A stretch of 64,000 bases of DNA from Hepsetus odoe (GCA_017165825.1 CM029384.1:20171193-20235192), one strand, 5' to 3'. Counted from the first letter of the stretch, positions 1 through 12,360 are shown. Numbers and translations are program-made. The notes: generated by a model not told the origin, from the letters alone.

Positions 1-176
1 CTGTATCAAACATTTTGGTTAAGCTTAATTAAGTCCTGCAATTAAAATTTCAATTCAAATATAAAACACAATCTGTGAAAATAAGATTGTGGGAGACACC
101 CATATGCTTCCCCCAGCACTATCATGTTTATTTTCCTGTCATTATGGGGATTAATGTTCCCCTCCAAGATACCAGA

Positions 177-178
<2 letters not shown>

Positions 179-219
<41 letters not shown>

Positions 220-250
220 CACACACACACACGTGCACACACCAACACAC
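179..250. repeat. (CA)n microsatellite
   Basis: About 19 CA units then imperfect CA with TG/GT interruptions. Confidence 0.96.
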
Positions 251-937
251 ACACATGGATAAGCTTAATTGCTTGTATGTTTAACATTGATTTTTCACAG
301 CCTAACAGGTATTTTTAAACTCCAGCCATCGAAAACAGAATAAAGGAATCAGTAAAGTTATTCCTTCACAGAATTAGCTAATTTCAGCGGATCTGATGTA
401 ATTGCAATGCATTGTGACCCAGCTCTTTTCAATGTCTTGCCTTTGTTTCTTCATTCATTTTTTTTTTGAGTATACGTATTTTCATTTTCACTTTTTCTCA
501 AAGTGCTATCACGATGGACTAGAATTGCATTAATAGTCTCTTAATGTATTTCAGAGGAATTCATGTGTGGCTGAATGTGTTGCAGTTCAATGTGGGCAGG
601 AGAATCATTTTCTTGTATTTCTAAAGAAAGGCATTAAATCAAAGTTAATAGGTTCTACAGCGAACGCTGCTTGGGCTATCAAATCTACGAGAAACATAAA
701 TGATAGGTTAGGCGTTGAAGAACGACTGCTCATATCATGTAAACATCTAGAGGCGGTTGGTGGTTGTCTTACAAACTGGCAGGCTTGAGTTTCTTTGTTT
801 CTTTAACCACCCCCTTAGAGCAGGGCTACAACATCTTATTTTAGTACTTGTAGCTCTAAATTAAACATCAGTTCATAGAAAAAGTGTCACTAGGACTTTG
901 CAATTCATACATGTATGTATGAATGTATGTTCCAATA
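251..937. other. intergenic, no assigned feature
   Basis: AT-rich sequence with no recognised gene or repeat up to the TA target of the first Tc1 copy. Confidence 0.5.
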
Positions 938-939
938 TA

Positions 940-2540
940 CAGTCATATGAAAAAGTTTGTGAACCCCTCTTAATTCTTTGGATTTTTGTTTATCATTGGC
1001 TGAGCTTACAAAGTAGCAACTTCCTTTTAATATATGACATATGACATGCCTTATGGAAACAGCAGTATTTCAGCAGTGACATTACGTTTATTGGATTTAC
1101 AGAAAATTTGCAATATGCATCATTACAAAATTAGGCATGTGCATAAATTTGGGCACCCCAAGAGAGATATTACATCAATACTTAGTTGAGCCTCCTTTTG
1201 CAAATATAACAGACTCTAGATGCCTCCTATAGCCTTTGATGAGTGTCTGGATTCTGGATGGAGGTATTTTTGACCCTTCTTCCAAACAAAATCTCTCCAG
1301 TTCAGTTAAATTTGATGGCTGCCGAGCATGGACAGCCTGCTTCAAATCATCCCATAGATTTTCGATGATATTCGAAACCAAACTAACTCTGTACTGTTAA
1401 TATACCCAAGGGGGTTGGGTAGCCGGTTGACCTTGGACCCTCAGAGGTTTTTTTCTCCACATAGTGGAGTTTTTGGTTCCTCTCCTCCGTAGTCGTCCGG
1501 CTTAAACATCTTAAACATCTATTACTGTAACCTGTTATCAATGTAAAGTGCCTTGGGACAACTTTGTTGTAAAAGGCGCTATACAAGAATAAATTGAATA
1601 TTCAAGTCAGGGGACTGTGCTGGCCATTCATCCTCTCTCTGCATGAATGCCTTTGTAGATTTCAAACTGTGGTTTGGGTCATTGTCTTGTTGGAATATCC
1701 AATCCCTTACATAATGTCAACTTTGTGATTGGTGCTTGAACATTATCCTGAAGAATTTGTTGATACTGGGTTGGATTCATCCAACCCTTGACTTTAACAA
1801 GGGCCCCAGTCCCTGAACCAGCCACACAGCTCCACAGCATGATGGAATCTCCACCAAATTTGGCAGAAGTGATTTTCTTGGAATGCAATGTTCTTCATCC
1901 ACCTTGAAAAGCACTTTTTGTTTTGACCAAATAACTCACTTTTTGTCTCACCAATCCAAAGCACTTTGTTCCAAATTAATCTGGCTTGTCTAAATGAGCA
2001 TTTGCATAAAACAAGTGACTCTGTTTGTGGCATAAGTGCATTGCCCTGCCTTAAAGATGCTCTTTGTGCAAATTGCACTGAATTGTAGAATGATGTACAG
2101 ATACAACACATGCAGCAAGATGTTCTTGCAGGTCTTTGGAGGTGATCTGTGGGTTGTCTGTAACCATTCTCACAATCCTGCGCATACGCTGCTCCTGTAT
2201 TTTTCTTGGCCTGCTAGACCTGGGTTTAACAGCAACTGTAGCTGTGGCCTTCCATCTCCTGATTACATTCCTTACAGTTGAAACTGACAGTTTAAACCTC
2301 TGAGATAGCTTTTTGTAGCCTTCACCTAAACCATGATACTGAACAATCTTTGTTTTCAGATCTTTTGAGAGTTGCTTTGAGGATCTCATGCAGTCAGCTT
2401 GCAACTGACCACCTTAAATACCTTTTCTCATGATTGGACATACCTGTTTATGAAGTTTAAGGCTTATCTTTTTTGTTGAAAGTAGTGAAAGTGCATATTA
2501 TGCAGGCTGAGAGGGTTTCCCAAACTTTTTCATATGACTG
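940..2540 (-). mobile_element. dead Tc1-like DNA transposon
   Basis: Inverted ends CAGTCATATGAAAAAGTTTG are flanked by TA on both sides (938-939, 2541-2542). Minus-strand transposase remains: an N-terminal helix-turn-helix block (2051-2404) with SVSTVRNVIRRWKA, a middle block with LWIGETKSELFG where active copies have WSDE, then DNDPNHSLKS and a C-terminal block with ENLWDDLKQAVHARQPSN (1175-1381). Frameshifts and the missing catalytic Asp make it inactive. It is interrupted by a LINE tail at 1374-1597. Confidence 0.9.
1374..1597 (+). mobile_element. LINE 3'-end fragment nested in the Tc1 element
   Basis: Breaks the transposase codons for SPDLN-IIENLW and is flanked by the duplicated hexamer atattc (1368-1373 and 1598-1603). 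It ends in the tail CTTGGGACAACTTTGTTGTA ... AATAAATTGAA, typical of fish non-LTR elements with a TTGAA tail. The clade is not certain (CR1/L2-like by style). Confidence 0.7.
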
Positions 2541-2783
2541 TATATATACATATATATGAAAAATGAAACATAAACACCAAACCGCATCTTCTTGTTTAAT
2601 GGAGCTTATAAAATGTGTATTTAGCTTCCAAAAATTTAGCATGCAACCATAAAGCCCTATCTAGAATATGAAATGAGTATACTGGAATGACAGCTCAGGT
2701 TAGACGTTTTTGGAGTTATAATGTTTGATATAAACTATCACATGACATGAACTAAGAAAGTAAAAGAGGGCAAATTCAACATG

Positions 2784-2846
2784 ATCCATCCCTCCATCCA
2801 TCCATCCAGCCATCCATCTATCCATCCATACATCAATCCATCCATT
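2784..2846. repeat. (TCCA)n microsatellite, imperfect
   Basis: About fifteen ATCC/TCCA units with scattered substitutions, in otherwise unassigned sequence between the two Tc1 copies. Confidence 0.9.
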
Positions 2847-3476
2847 TTCCATACTGATTGATTGCCAACAGCCAAACAAAATGGTCCAAAATAGCTTGAA
2901 ATAATTTGTTACATTAGCCTCAATCAAAGCTGAATAAGAACATTTTCCTTTTTCTATAAAACCCCCATTTCAGAGGGTTGTGCTGGTATGTCAGCAATGA
3001 CTTACATTGTTCCATACACTGAATAAGAGCAGAATAAAATAAAATAATTGTGCAAGGTCACATTGTAGAACGAGTATACTGAAGTGACTTGACTGACGGA
3101 TTTTCATTAAGCCTTTTGCATTCAGTATTTTCTTTTCAAGTGTCAAAAATGTGACGTCAGAGTTGATATTTTCAGCGCTTTGGTTTAGACATGAGTTTAG
3201 GGCTACTGAGAAACAATTTCTGGCAGGTGACTGAGGTATAACACCATTGAGCAGATGTAGTCATTTTAATGTGCCCCATTGTGTTAATAATAATGTTCAC
3301 TTGGTCCTGCTCTACAGTTGAATAAGTCGAATCATTCACCATTACATTTAACATTAGCACCTCTGGTCTCAAATGCAGCCTATCAAGTCTCATTCAGCTC
3401 TTTTATTGTATTGGGATGTTTTTTTCTGGACAATCTTGCCCTTTAAGGTTGCAGATATTATGTTGAGCATGTTATA

Positions 3477-4690
3477 CAGGCATGTGAAAAATTTAGGACA
3501 ACCTATGAAATCCTGTGTGTTTTTGTTATATACTTATATAGACATTATATAAACATATAGACATATGGATATTTAATCTTAATTTTAACAAGACTTGGAG
3601 GTTCAAGTAATATAACTAAATAATTAAAACTGAAGAGAAGACTTTTCAAAATCTTCTGTAAAATGTAATTCTACAAAAATGCGATTTCTGGTGAGGAATA
3701 AATTAGGGCACCCCCACCTTTATTCCCAATTAAAGTGGCTCAAATCACACACGGGTGTTGCATATCAGGTGCACATGATTAGAACATTTTTACTCAGCAT
3801 TTTGAAGGAGGTTTGCCCTTTTAAACCTCAGACATTTAGCTTGATGTGCTCCTTACTGTTGAGGTGAGAGTGAACACCATGGTGATCAAAATACCTGTCT
3901 GAAGCCTTCAGAAAGAAGACGGTAGCGGTCTGGTAAGAGATTTAAAAAGATTTAAAAAGATCTCAAAATAATTTCCAATCAGCCATTCTGCTTCCCAGAA
4001 AATAGTCTAAAAGTGGAGGGCTTTCAGAACAAGTGCCAACATGCCCAGGTCTGACCATCCAAGCAAGTTCACCCAAAGTCTTCAAAAACCCTAAAATATC
4101 ATCACGGGACCTACAGTAGGCTTTTGCTACTGTTGATGAGAATGTGCCTCTACCATCAGAAAGAGACTACACAACTTTAATTTGCATGGGAGGTATGCAA
4201 AGAGGAAACCTTTGCTTTCTATGAGAAACATCAAGGAAAGACTGAAGTTTGCGAGAGAGAATGTAGACAAAGACCAGAACTTCTGGAATAAAGTTCTTTG
4301 GTCAGATGAGTCTGAAATTGAATTATTTGGGCACCAGAACAGAGGACATGTCTGGCATAAGCCAAATACAGCATTCCAGGAAAAGAGCCTCATATCAGCT
4401 GTGAAGCATGGAGGTGGAAGTGTCATGGTTTGAGGATGCTTTGCTGCAGCAGGACCCGGCCAGCTCACCATCATAGAATTCTGGACTGGCTGAAAACTAT
4501 GAAATGGAGAGTCCTGGAGTGGCCGAGTCAAAGCTCTGTTCTTAATCCCATTGAAATGTTGTGGGGTGACTTGAAATGGGAATTATAAAATGTCACTGTT
4601 TCCTGGGTGAGCAAAAATTCCATTAGACATTGTACATGCAAGAAACCCCTCAAACATCTCATAGCTTTTTGGAAGAGGGATGAAGAAGAG
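3477..4690 (+). mobile_element. second dead Tc1-like transposon, 3' truncated
   Basis: Starts at a TA (3475-3476) with CAGGCATGTGAAAAATTTAG, a Tc1-type end. A transposase piece at 4182-4433 reads LKFARENVDKDQNFWNKVLW then SDESEIELFG, then stops. HARNPSN-type C-terminal codons persist to about 4,660. The right inverted repeat is missing because an RTE fragment follows. Different subfamily from the 940-2540 copy. Confidence 0.82.
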
Positions 4691-5285
4691 AGTGCATGTA
4701 GGTTGGATTGGGTGGGTTGGAAAGGAAAGGTTTACAGGATGGTAGTAAGACCAGCTATGTTATACAGGGTAGGGATGGCAGTGCACACAAACAGACATAG
4801 AGATTTTCACTGGGAGTAACATTTACATTTACGGCACATAGCAGACGCTCTTATCCAGAGCGACTTACATGTCCTAATTACAGGGACAGTCCCCCTGGAG
4901 CAACTCAGGGTTAAGGGTCTTGCTCAGGAACCCAGTGGTGGTAGTGCTAGAGGTGGGATTCGAACCGGGGACCTCTTGATCCAGAGGTCTATAGGCAAGT
5001 ACCCTACGACTAGACCACCGCCACCCAAAGTAACAAAGATGGACAGGATTAGAAAGTTGTATATTAGAGGTAGCTCAGGGTGGAGACAAAATCATTTGCA
5101 TTGATTGCATTGGTTTGGACATATGCAGAAGAAAGAAGAAGAATATATTGGGAGAAGAATGTGGAGGATGGAGCTCACAGGCAAGAGGAGAAGAGAAAGG
5201 ACTAAGAGGAGGCTAATGGATGTGGTGAGCAAGGACATACGATGGGTCGGTGGGAAAGAATGTGGCCAGCCTGGAACCAGTCAAA
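4690..5285 (+). mobile_element. RTE-type LINE 3' fragment, split by a SINE
   Basis: Plus-strand decayed codons GKVYRMVVRPAMLYR (before 4820) and MDRIRKLYIRG, HWFGHMQKKEEEYIGRRMWR, LTGKRRRERTKRRLMDVVSK (after 5028) are the C-terminal end of the RTE reverse transcriptase ORF also seen at 35-37.5 kb. The break between them is the SINE at 4821-5028. Confidence 0.82.
4821..5028 (-). mobile_element. tRNA-derived SINE (V-SINE type) nested in the RTE fragment
   Basis: On the minus strand: an A-box region (TAGTCGTAGGGTACTTGCC), B box GGTTCGAATCCC, a central GAGTTGCTCCAGGGGGACTG block and the tail GATAAGAGCGTCTGCTATG ending in GTAAATGTAAATG. Flanked by the duplication AGTAAC (4815-4820, 5029-5034). 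Confidence 0.9.
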
Positions 5286-5289
5286 AGAA

Positions 5290-6405
5290 AAAGAAGAAGA
5301 AAGACCTGACTTGTAAGATTCCCATAAGTACACACATAATGTAAAAGAAAAAAAAAATGCACATTAAAATAAATAATAATAAAAAAACTATTATGATGTG
5401 CATCCTGTTAGCAAATTAGATTAAATGTATTGAATCCTATTTTGTTTGTCACACTTTAAATATTTTGGCCTAACTAGTTAAAAAAGTCTACTCATATTAT
5501 GACAGCTTGGATACACTTTGCCAAACATTTATTTTTTTCCATATTTCTTCCTCAAGAATTGTTGCACAAAGAGTATTCAAATGCATTCAATGTGAAAGTA
5601 CATTTTTTTGTCTAGTTATGGTATCATGACATTTTTCTTTGTATTCTTTAAACAAAGAATCCGCTGAAAGAATGTGGAGTCATTAAGTTATCACAAAGAC
5701 AACAATGTGCATGAAGATTTGCACTGAAACTGAATTTTTCCAGCAGCTGCTAAGACTAAAGATCTTATGTAGACATAAGATGTATTTATTTATTTATTTA
5801 TTTACTGTAACAGCTGGATAGGGTCTGGCAAAGTTCAATAAGTGGCTTATAAGAAGTTGCTGTCAGTCTTAGAGTACACAAACAAGATTAGTTGAAAGGT
5901 TAATGACATAAATATCAATTTTGACTGATTATGACATTCAAAATAATGACAGCCAGTGAATCAGCCAATGAAGATGTGGCCATTGACCTCACTTCTTATT
6001 TGACCTAATTTATAAGCAATCACATTTTCTTAATGATCCAACAATAAAAAGTAAATGACAGATGAAATTCTGCAGCAGCACAACTCAAAATATGTATCTA
6101 CTGATATAGACAGGTTCATTTCCAGTTGCTGGTGGGCTAATATGAAATTTATTTGGAGAAAAAATATGCTAATTAACTGCCAAAGTTTTGAGAAGAATCA
6201 AATATGAAGCTACCAGGAACCCATGATCCTCCAGTGCTGTCATATTCCAGAACTGATCCCACCTGGAGTGTCCAGAAATAAAGGTGTTCAGTGCTCAGAG
6301 ACATGGACAAGGTAAGAAAGACTGAAACCTGTCCACCATGAACAAGACACATCAGCTGAAACGTCAAGACTGGGCCAAGAAATATCTCAAGACAGATTTT
6401 TCAAA
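5290..6405. other. intergenic, no assigned feature
   Basis: AT-rich sequence with a short (TTTA)n run at 5786-5805. No ORF with recognisable content and no repeat match to the families seen elsewhere in the window. Confidence 0.6.
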
Positions 6406-6409
6406 GATC

Positions 6410-6540
6410 CCTACGATGGGCTGGCGACCTTTCCAGGGTGTGTCCCCCGTCCTTCACCCTGTGTGAGCTGGGATGGACTCCAGCACTCCCCCGCGACCCC
6501 GCTTGGGACAAGCGGCAGAAAATGAATGAATGAATGAATG
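6410..6540 (+). mobile_element. SINE/LINE 3' tail fragment, tail A
   Basis: Contains GATGGGCTGGCGACC, GGGATGGACTCCAGCACTCC, GGGACAAGCGGCAG and a (GAAT)n end. The same tail follows the SINE head at 10687-10922, 15346-15596 and 31511-31737. Here the head is missing. Confidence 0.8.
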
Positions 6541-6549
6541 AGATTTTAT

Positions 6550-7630
6550 GGACTGGTGAGACAAATAAATATTCATACATATTTAAATTTACCTTGTATA
6601 TTTGATGCAGAGGAGCAAAAATATTCAAATGTTCATAGTAAAGCTTGAGTGTTTCCTTCTTTGTTAAGAATTTACAACATTAACAGAAGCTCCAATTCCT
6701 AGTGGGTCAAACTGGCTTTTAAAAGTTTATCTGGCAGTATTGCAGTCTCTTTCACTAAATAACAAATATTCTTGCAACTCAATTCATAGAGGATTTATAT
6801 GGTGTTTCAAAGCTGAGAAGAGATTTTTTCAAAGAGGACTTTTGTTCTCTCTTTACTTTTTCATTACCTTGCCCAGAGATTTTAGTCCCCAAATGTTTAA
6901 ACCCTTGAATCCTAGAATCTGGGTTCTAAAAATAGCCGTCCTACAAAACATGAAGCATTTCTTTTCGTATCTTGTCAGATTATTTGTTCTGCATCTCAGA
7001 TTAAGATGTGTTTGCTAAACAGATTTAGATGAGACGGCCACGATGAACATTCATCCAGGGATCATATCCTCCCCCCATCACGCCAAACAGAGACTTTGCT
7101 GCAAAGGCCGTGTGGCAGGATGCAGAAAATCAATAGCTCATTACTTGCACTTGACTCGAGGATTGCAGTCTTGTTTGTTCACAGCCTCTATGGCATCTCA
7201 GAGCTGCCCAAGATTCCACTATAAAAGGATCTCCTTGTGCTGCTTTGCTAAGAATCTCCCGGACCTTAAGCCACCACAAATGCTTGGGCTGAACATTATT
7301 GCGGGAAAGTCATATTGCCATGTTTTAGGTTTGCATGATGACAAATAAGCAAAGAGATAATCTGTTTCCACAAGGTTTTAAATAGCACTCTGGAAATGAA
7401 AACAGCGTGTTAAAATTGAGGGATTAATCTTGCTTGTTAAAGTTTGAAATGCATGACAGACAAAATTATTAACATCTCTTGGCTCATTTGATTGCCTCAT
7501 ACAAAGAATGTCTACAGTTGGTCAAGATACTGTCAGCATGCAATAAAACAATTTTACTTCTTTCCACTTGAAATTTGTCTACATTGATTCATGCAGAACC
7601 CTTAGATTTGGAGACCTAGTTAGAGAACTG
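6550..7630. other. intergenic, unique-looking sequence
   Basis: No gene or known repeat seen. The stretch about 6,800-7,500 has balanced composition and no low-complexity runs, so it is a weak candidate for conserved non-coding sequence; conservation cannot be judged here. Confidence 0.4.
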
Positions 7631-7636
7631 AGTCAC

Positions 7637-7785
7637 TTTGCTTTGGTCATTTGCTGAAGAGAGAAGGATAATATTGGGAAAAAGGATTTTCAGGATGGAG
7701 CTTGCAGGAAAGAGAAGAAGAGGATAGACAAAGAGAAGGTTTATGGGCACGGTGAAAGGACATGGAGGTTGCTGGCGTGAAAGTA
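7637..7785 (+). mobile_element. RTE LINE 3' fragment
   Basis: Degenerate copy of the same RTE C-terminal segment as at 5100-5250 (tttggtcatttgctgaagag, ggatggagcttgcaggaaag, acaaagagaaggtttatggg). No intact codons beyond short stretches. Confidence 0.7.
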
Positions 7786-7934
7786 ACTCCTTCTTTTTGG
7801 TGCTTCCTTATTGGACTGTATGGACTGGTGAAGGAATGATTTTGGAATGGTTTTGAACAGTGTAACAGGCTACAGATTTTATTCAATATAGTTTCTGTAT
7901 CAGCAGACACAATACTACATGTGTTTTAATGTCC

Positions 7935-8140
7935 AATGGGGAGAGGTGGTGGTGGTAGGGTACTTGCCTATGGACCAATGGCTCAAGAGGTCCCAGGTTC
8001 AAATCCCACCTTTGGCACTACCACCACTGGGTCCCTGAGCAAGACCCTTAACCCTGAGTTGCTCCAGGGGGACTGTCCCTTTAATTAGGGCATGGAAGTC
8101 GCTCTGGATAAGAGCATCTGCTAAATGCCATACATGTAAA
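7935..8140 (+). mobile_element. V-type tRNA-derived SINE
   Basis: Same family as 4821-5028: GGTGGTAGGGTACTTGCC, B box AGGTTCAAATCCC, GAGTTGCTCCAGGGGGACTG and the tail GATAAGAGCATCTGCTAAAT. Confidence 0.88.
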
Positions 8141-8145
8141 ATTGA

Positions 8146-8678
8146 ACATTCTATTTAATAATAAAGTCTACTTACAAACAAAGTGGAACAGAGAACATGT
8201 TTAGAATCAGCACTTTCTGACAAGTTACCAAATTTCTGAGCTTACCTCAATGAGGAAGTATATCATAATTCACATTACAGCATGCTTTTGATTGCATCAG
8301 CAGTAACTGAGGTTTAAGAAACAGTATGTTGTGCAGTCCTAATAAACATTGCTATGACTCCAATTTAGGTGTGAACTGCACATCTGGTACCAGCTATTTT
8401 AGAACAAACTAACAATGTCTGAGGTTATGTAGCTTTTTCCTTGTAGGATGAGTTAACCATATTTTTCTCTATAGCCCCCACTTTCACAAAGCACTAAAGG
8501 TTGCCAGCGAGCAGTCCAGGCCATTTCCACTCCCCACACCATTAAACCAGAGGCTTCTAAATGTCAGAAGGAAAGAACATCTTGAGCTTTCACCTCCACC
8601 TCCAAACACCCTCATTTGTATTATCGATACTTGTTAGCAACAGACATTGCGCTAGAATGCCTGATATCTGCACAATCA
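8146..8678. other. intergenic, no assigned feature
   Basis: I see neither a gene nor a recognised repeat in this stretch. Confidence 0.5.
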
Positions 8679-8680
8679 TA

Positions 8681-8767
<87 letters not shown>
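8679..8767. repeat. (TA)n microsatellite
   Basis: About 88 bp of TA with one phase slip near 8711. Likely highly variable and hard to assemble. Confidence 0.97.
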
Positions 8768-8769
<2 letters not shown>

Positions 8770-8772
<3 letters not shown>

Positions 8773-9682
8773 TTGCATTTGATGGAAATTGTGTATCAAA
8801 AATTGTATATAAAAGCTTGGATGACATTTGAGTTCAAATTTAATTCTTCCATTTAATTTGAGGGTAAAAAGGAAATACTGCATGATTACAGCCTCAAAAC
8901 GCCCTCAAATCCATTGCGATTCTTTTGGCCCTTTCAGTTTTACTAAGTGCTTTTGCTTAGTTATGAAATGTTTATGCATGATTTCTTTTTGCAGCCAAAA
9001 TAATGACCCATTATGTGCTTTAATACTTACTTGAGTCAACTACTGACTGGCAGATTCATAGGAGATGAAAATGTGCTCTGTATGCAGCCTGGTGAACAAT
9101 GGCTTGCAGGCATTGTCAGAAAAGGGTGATGTTATCCGTCATCATTATATCTGAACTGACCACCTGCCTGTGGGTCATGACATGAACTCTGTTGTAGCCC
9201 TGAAAATGTCTTATCGAAATTCTCCTGCTTACTAGACTAGAAAAATCTAAATGCACTGACTACACAAATCAAATGAATGATTTCATGGTACACTGCAGCA
9301 TTAAGACTATTTTTGAATATAATTAAAGACAAAATTGTATGGATACGATATTATTCATGTGCATTTTTTGTACACTATGAAATCTATTAACTCCTGCATT
9401 TTACTTGCATGAACTTCTTCAGTTTAATTTGGATGAATCTCTTACCTGCTGCCATTCTTAATTTTTGTTCTTATAAATTGATGTGCTGCATCAATTTGGC
9501 TTCTTATTTTGAGATGTTATCAGTGAAGATCAGATATTTAACCTATTGGATCTAAATCAGTTTTTGGATTGGATGATTGGTTTTGGGACAACGTATGTAT
9601 TTAGTTTACCCAATTCTCCCAAAGGACATAGCAGGGATGTTCACATGAGCATTGCCCTACAGTAATCACTTACAACAACAAG
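8770..9682. other. intergenic, no assigned feature
   Basis: AT-rich sequence between two simple repeats; nothing recognised. Confidence 0.5.

Positions 9683-9754
<72 letters not shown>
9683..9754. repeat. poly-A plus (TA)n compound repeat
   Basis: About 35 A residues run into about 18 TA units. The long A run may mark the end of a lost retrocopy, but no body is recognisable upstream. Confidence 0.95.
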
Positions 9755-9757
<3 letters not shown>

Positions 9758-10489
9758 ACCTGTTTTCCCATAAATGAGAGAACGACACTTAGTAAAACTA
9801 CAGTTAAAACCATCCATTGACATTCTAAAGAAATTTGAATAAGAAAGCCTTCCTTATCTTTTGTCCTCTATAAGTTACTACCCAAAAGATTAGAAGATTA
9901 GGGCTAGGACTGAATAGGCTGTATATGTGCCATTGACGTCAAACAGCCAATTGGGTTCCCTGGAGGGTAACAGCCATGATAAGTTAATACAGATTCTAGT
10001 GATGGATTACAATGACACACAAACACCTTTCCACCCCCTTCAACACCCAGAGATACCTATATTCTTGTATACTGTTCTGATAGCACATAAAAGGCATTTA
10101 TCTTTGAGGATGTTTTATGTGACGGCTTCCCTCTCTAAACTAGTACCCATGCTGCTCTCATAAAAAAGCAGAGCTCAAAAACAGAGGGGAACAAAGGAGG
10201 TAGACTTCAAGGAGATTTAATTTCACTCTCCTCTATCGCTCTTTCTTCCAAGGAAGTGGACTTTATCAAAATAGCTGATAGCGCTTTCATCTTGCCCAAC
10301 AGTTACGCAATCCAGACTGAAAAAGTAAGACTTAGATTGTGGTTCCATCCACATGCTTTTTAGCGCTATAGAATTATTCTGACAGTGTGACATATCTAGC
10401 CAGCTTGCAGCTTGAATTTTATTCATTTCTTTAGCTACCAGTACATCATACAGTGTCATAAATCACATAAACAAGTCTGTTTGAAAGTG
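9755..10489. other. intergenic, no assigned feature
   Basis: Nothing recognised on either strand. Confidence 0.5.
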
Positions 10490-10956
10490 AAAGTGCAAGC
10501 ACACGGCACAGCACAGTACACAGCGAACCAAAATGAAACTCATCCTCTGCATTTAACATCATAAATACAGCATGCAGCAGTGGGCAGCCATATCCGGCAC
10601 CACAGAGCAGTGATGGGGATGGTACCTTGCCCAAGGGTACTTCAGGGCAACTACTGGTCCTGTATTCAAACCCGAACTTCAAATCCAGGCAGCGGGGGCC
10701 TAGTGGTTAGGGCGTTGGCCCTATGATCGGAGGATCGGGGGTTCAAACCCCTTCCCAATAGGTTGCCCTGAGGTACCCTTGAGCAACCCTTGCCGTTCCC
10801 GTTCCGCTCCTCCCTGCGATGGGCTGGCGACCTGTCCAAGGTGCGTCCCCCGTCCTTGCCCTGTGTGCGCTGGGTTGGACACCAGCACTCCCCCGGAGTT
10901 TGGGACAAGCGGCAGATGGATGGAACTTCCAATCCTGGGGACCACAGCTGCCCCTA
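10490..10956 (-). mobile_element. tail-B SINE (minus) split by a second SINE
   Basis: Tail GAAAGTGAAAGTG and body CAGCAGTGGGCAGCCAT run to 10686. The head resumes after the insertion (AATCCTGGGGACC ... GCTGCCCCT) to about 10956. The inserted SINE at 10687-10922 created the 13-bp duplication GAACTTCxAATCC (10674-10686, 10923-10935, one mismatch). Confidence 0.85.
10687..10922 (+). mobile_element. tail-A SINE inserted in a tail-B SINE
   Basis: Full head (GGCAGCGGGGGCCTAGTGG, B box GGGGTTCAAACCCC), shared middle TTGCCCTGAGGTACCCTTGAG, then tail A (GATGGGCTGGCGACCTGTCC ... GGGACAAGCGGCAGATGGAT). Target duplication present, orientation opposite to its host. Confidence 0.9.
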
Positions 10957-11079
10957 AAAGTCATGCCAGAAGTATGATTTGAACCCACACCTTCAATCAG
11001 AGAACAGAAACCCCACTTCACAAAAAGGTAGGAACCTTGAGCCTTAGACTGCTATCACAAAATGCAGCTGTCACTTTAG

Positions 11080-11176
11080 TGGTCAACTCAGGGAAACCTA
11101 CTGGTGAGGGATTTGAACCCACAACCTTCCAAGGCTGTGGCCAACACCCTAACCACTAGACCACCGCTGCCCCTAG
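11080..11176 (-). mobile_element. SINE head fragment
   Basis: Minus-strand SINE head with B box region ATTTGAACCCACAACC and CTAACCACTAGACCACCGCT. The tail is not preserved. Confidence 0.7.
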
Positions 11177-11179
11177 TCT

Positions 11180-12360
11180 GTGCAGTATAGTGCAGTTATT
11201 GTGAACAAATAACCTCTATGGATAGCCATTTGCGACAACATATGAAGTGGCCTTATAACCGTCAAACCTAAAGAAGAATGACTGCATGTGGTTCAAGGGG
11301 AATGCTGTAAGAACTTGGCCAGCAGCTCAAAAATAAACAGCAGTTTCCACTATAATCAGCAGTAGCATTTAAATTCATTCTTTCTACTGATGTATAGCTG
11401 GACTGGGGTGCTAGTTTGTGGTTGTCTCAAGGAGTGCAATAATTCAGTGAAGTAGAGAGTGATTGGTAGCGCAGTGCTGGAGGGAGCAGAGTGGACTCAA
11501 AGCATGAGTTGCAATCACTGACAGTAATTTAGCTCAGCCTGCTCCATATGATTCTTTAGCAACAGAACAGGCTGCAAAATCTCTGATGCTGCAGTGCGGT
11601 TGTGCAGAAATACAACATCCTGCCCCTTTGCTTGGCAATTCCATGAATGCAGGCAAAGATGATTATTCCTGTTGACACATTTATTTGGATTTTGGCTAGG
11701 AAATGTTTATATTGTTTATGACACACATATTTATTCTGAGCAAACAAGTGTCCATATTCTTCATGCTTCAGGTATCATGGACATGCACACATGCACATGA
11801 TTAGAAACTAAATTAAAAAGCAATCGTTATGGAAATTATCACAATCTCTTGCTTACCCCAGATAACTGATTAATCATGAATTGTTTGGAGTCCAAATTTA
11901 AATCTAGAGCTGGAATGTGACTATTGCTAGGTTCACCCAAACCTATTTGCTAAACACTTTCTAAAAAACTATCCCAGCCCACCCAAAGTGCATCCATCTC
12001 TTAAATAATGTGACTTGCCAGTGTGGTATCAGTGCAGTTTGACTAACCATGCTTTTAAAAAAAAAGACCTGTTTGGAGAACCATTTTAATAATCACAAAT
12101 GCGGACAAAAAAGTGGACAAAACTGATTTAGAATCATATTTTCATAACATAGAATGTTTGTTTTTTTTAATGTTCCCTATCATATAACTGATTCTCAATC
12201 ATTACTTTCATCAAATGAAGCTGCTACACATTGATGTTTACCTAAAGTTAGACTGCAGAGCTGCAAACAAATTTAATTTCACATTTGATTTGATTCACAT
12301 TTTTGACACCGAAAGCTTATTCACATAAAACCATAAAAATAAAATCATGTGTGTCCTCAT
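11180..12360. other. intergenic, no assigned feature
   Basis: No gene, RNA gene or recognised repeat seen. Confidence 0.5.

Noticed and set aside
42..318. ORFs with long His-Thr or Cys-Val repeats
   Set aside because: They are translations of the CA microsatellite, with no other coding signal.
4821..5028. A genuine tRNA gene at the SINE heads
   Set aside because: B boxes are present, but there is no foldable cloverleaf with an acceptor stem, and the same text recurs with SINE tails throughout the window.
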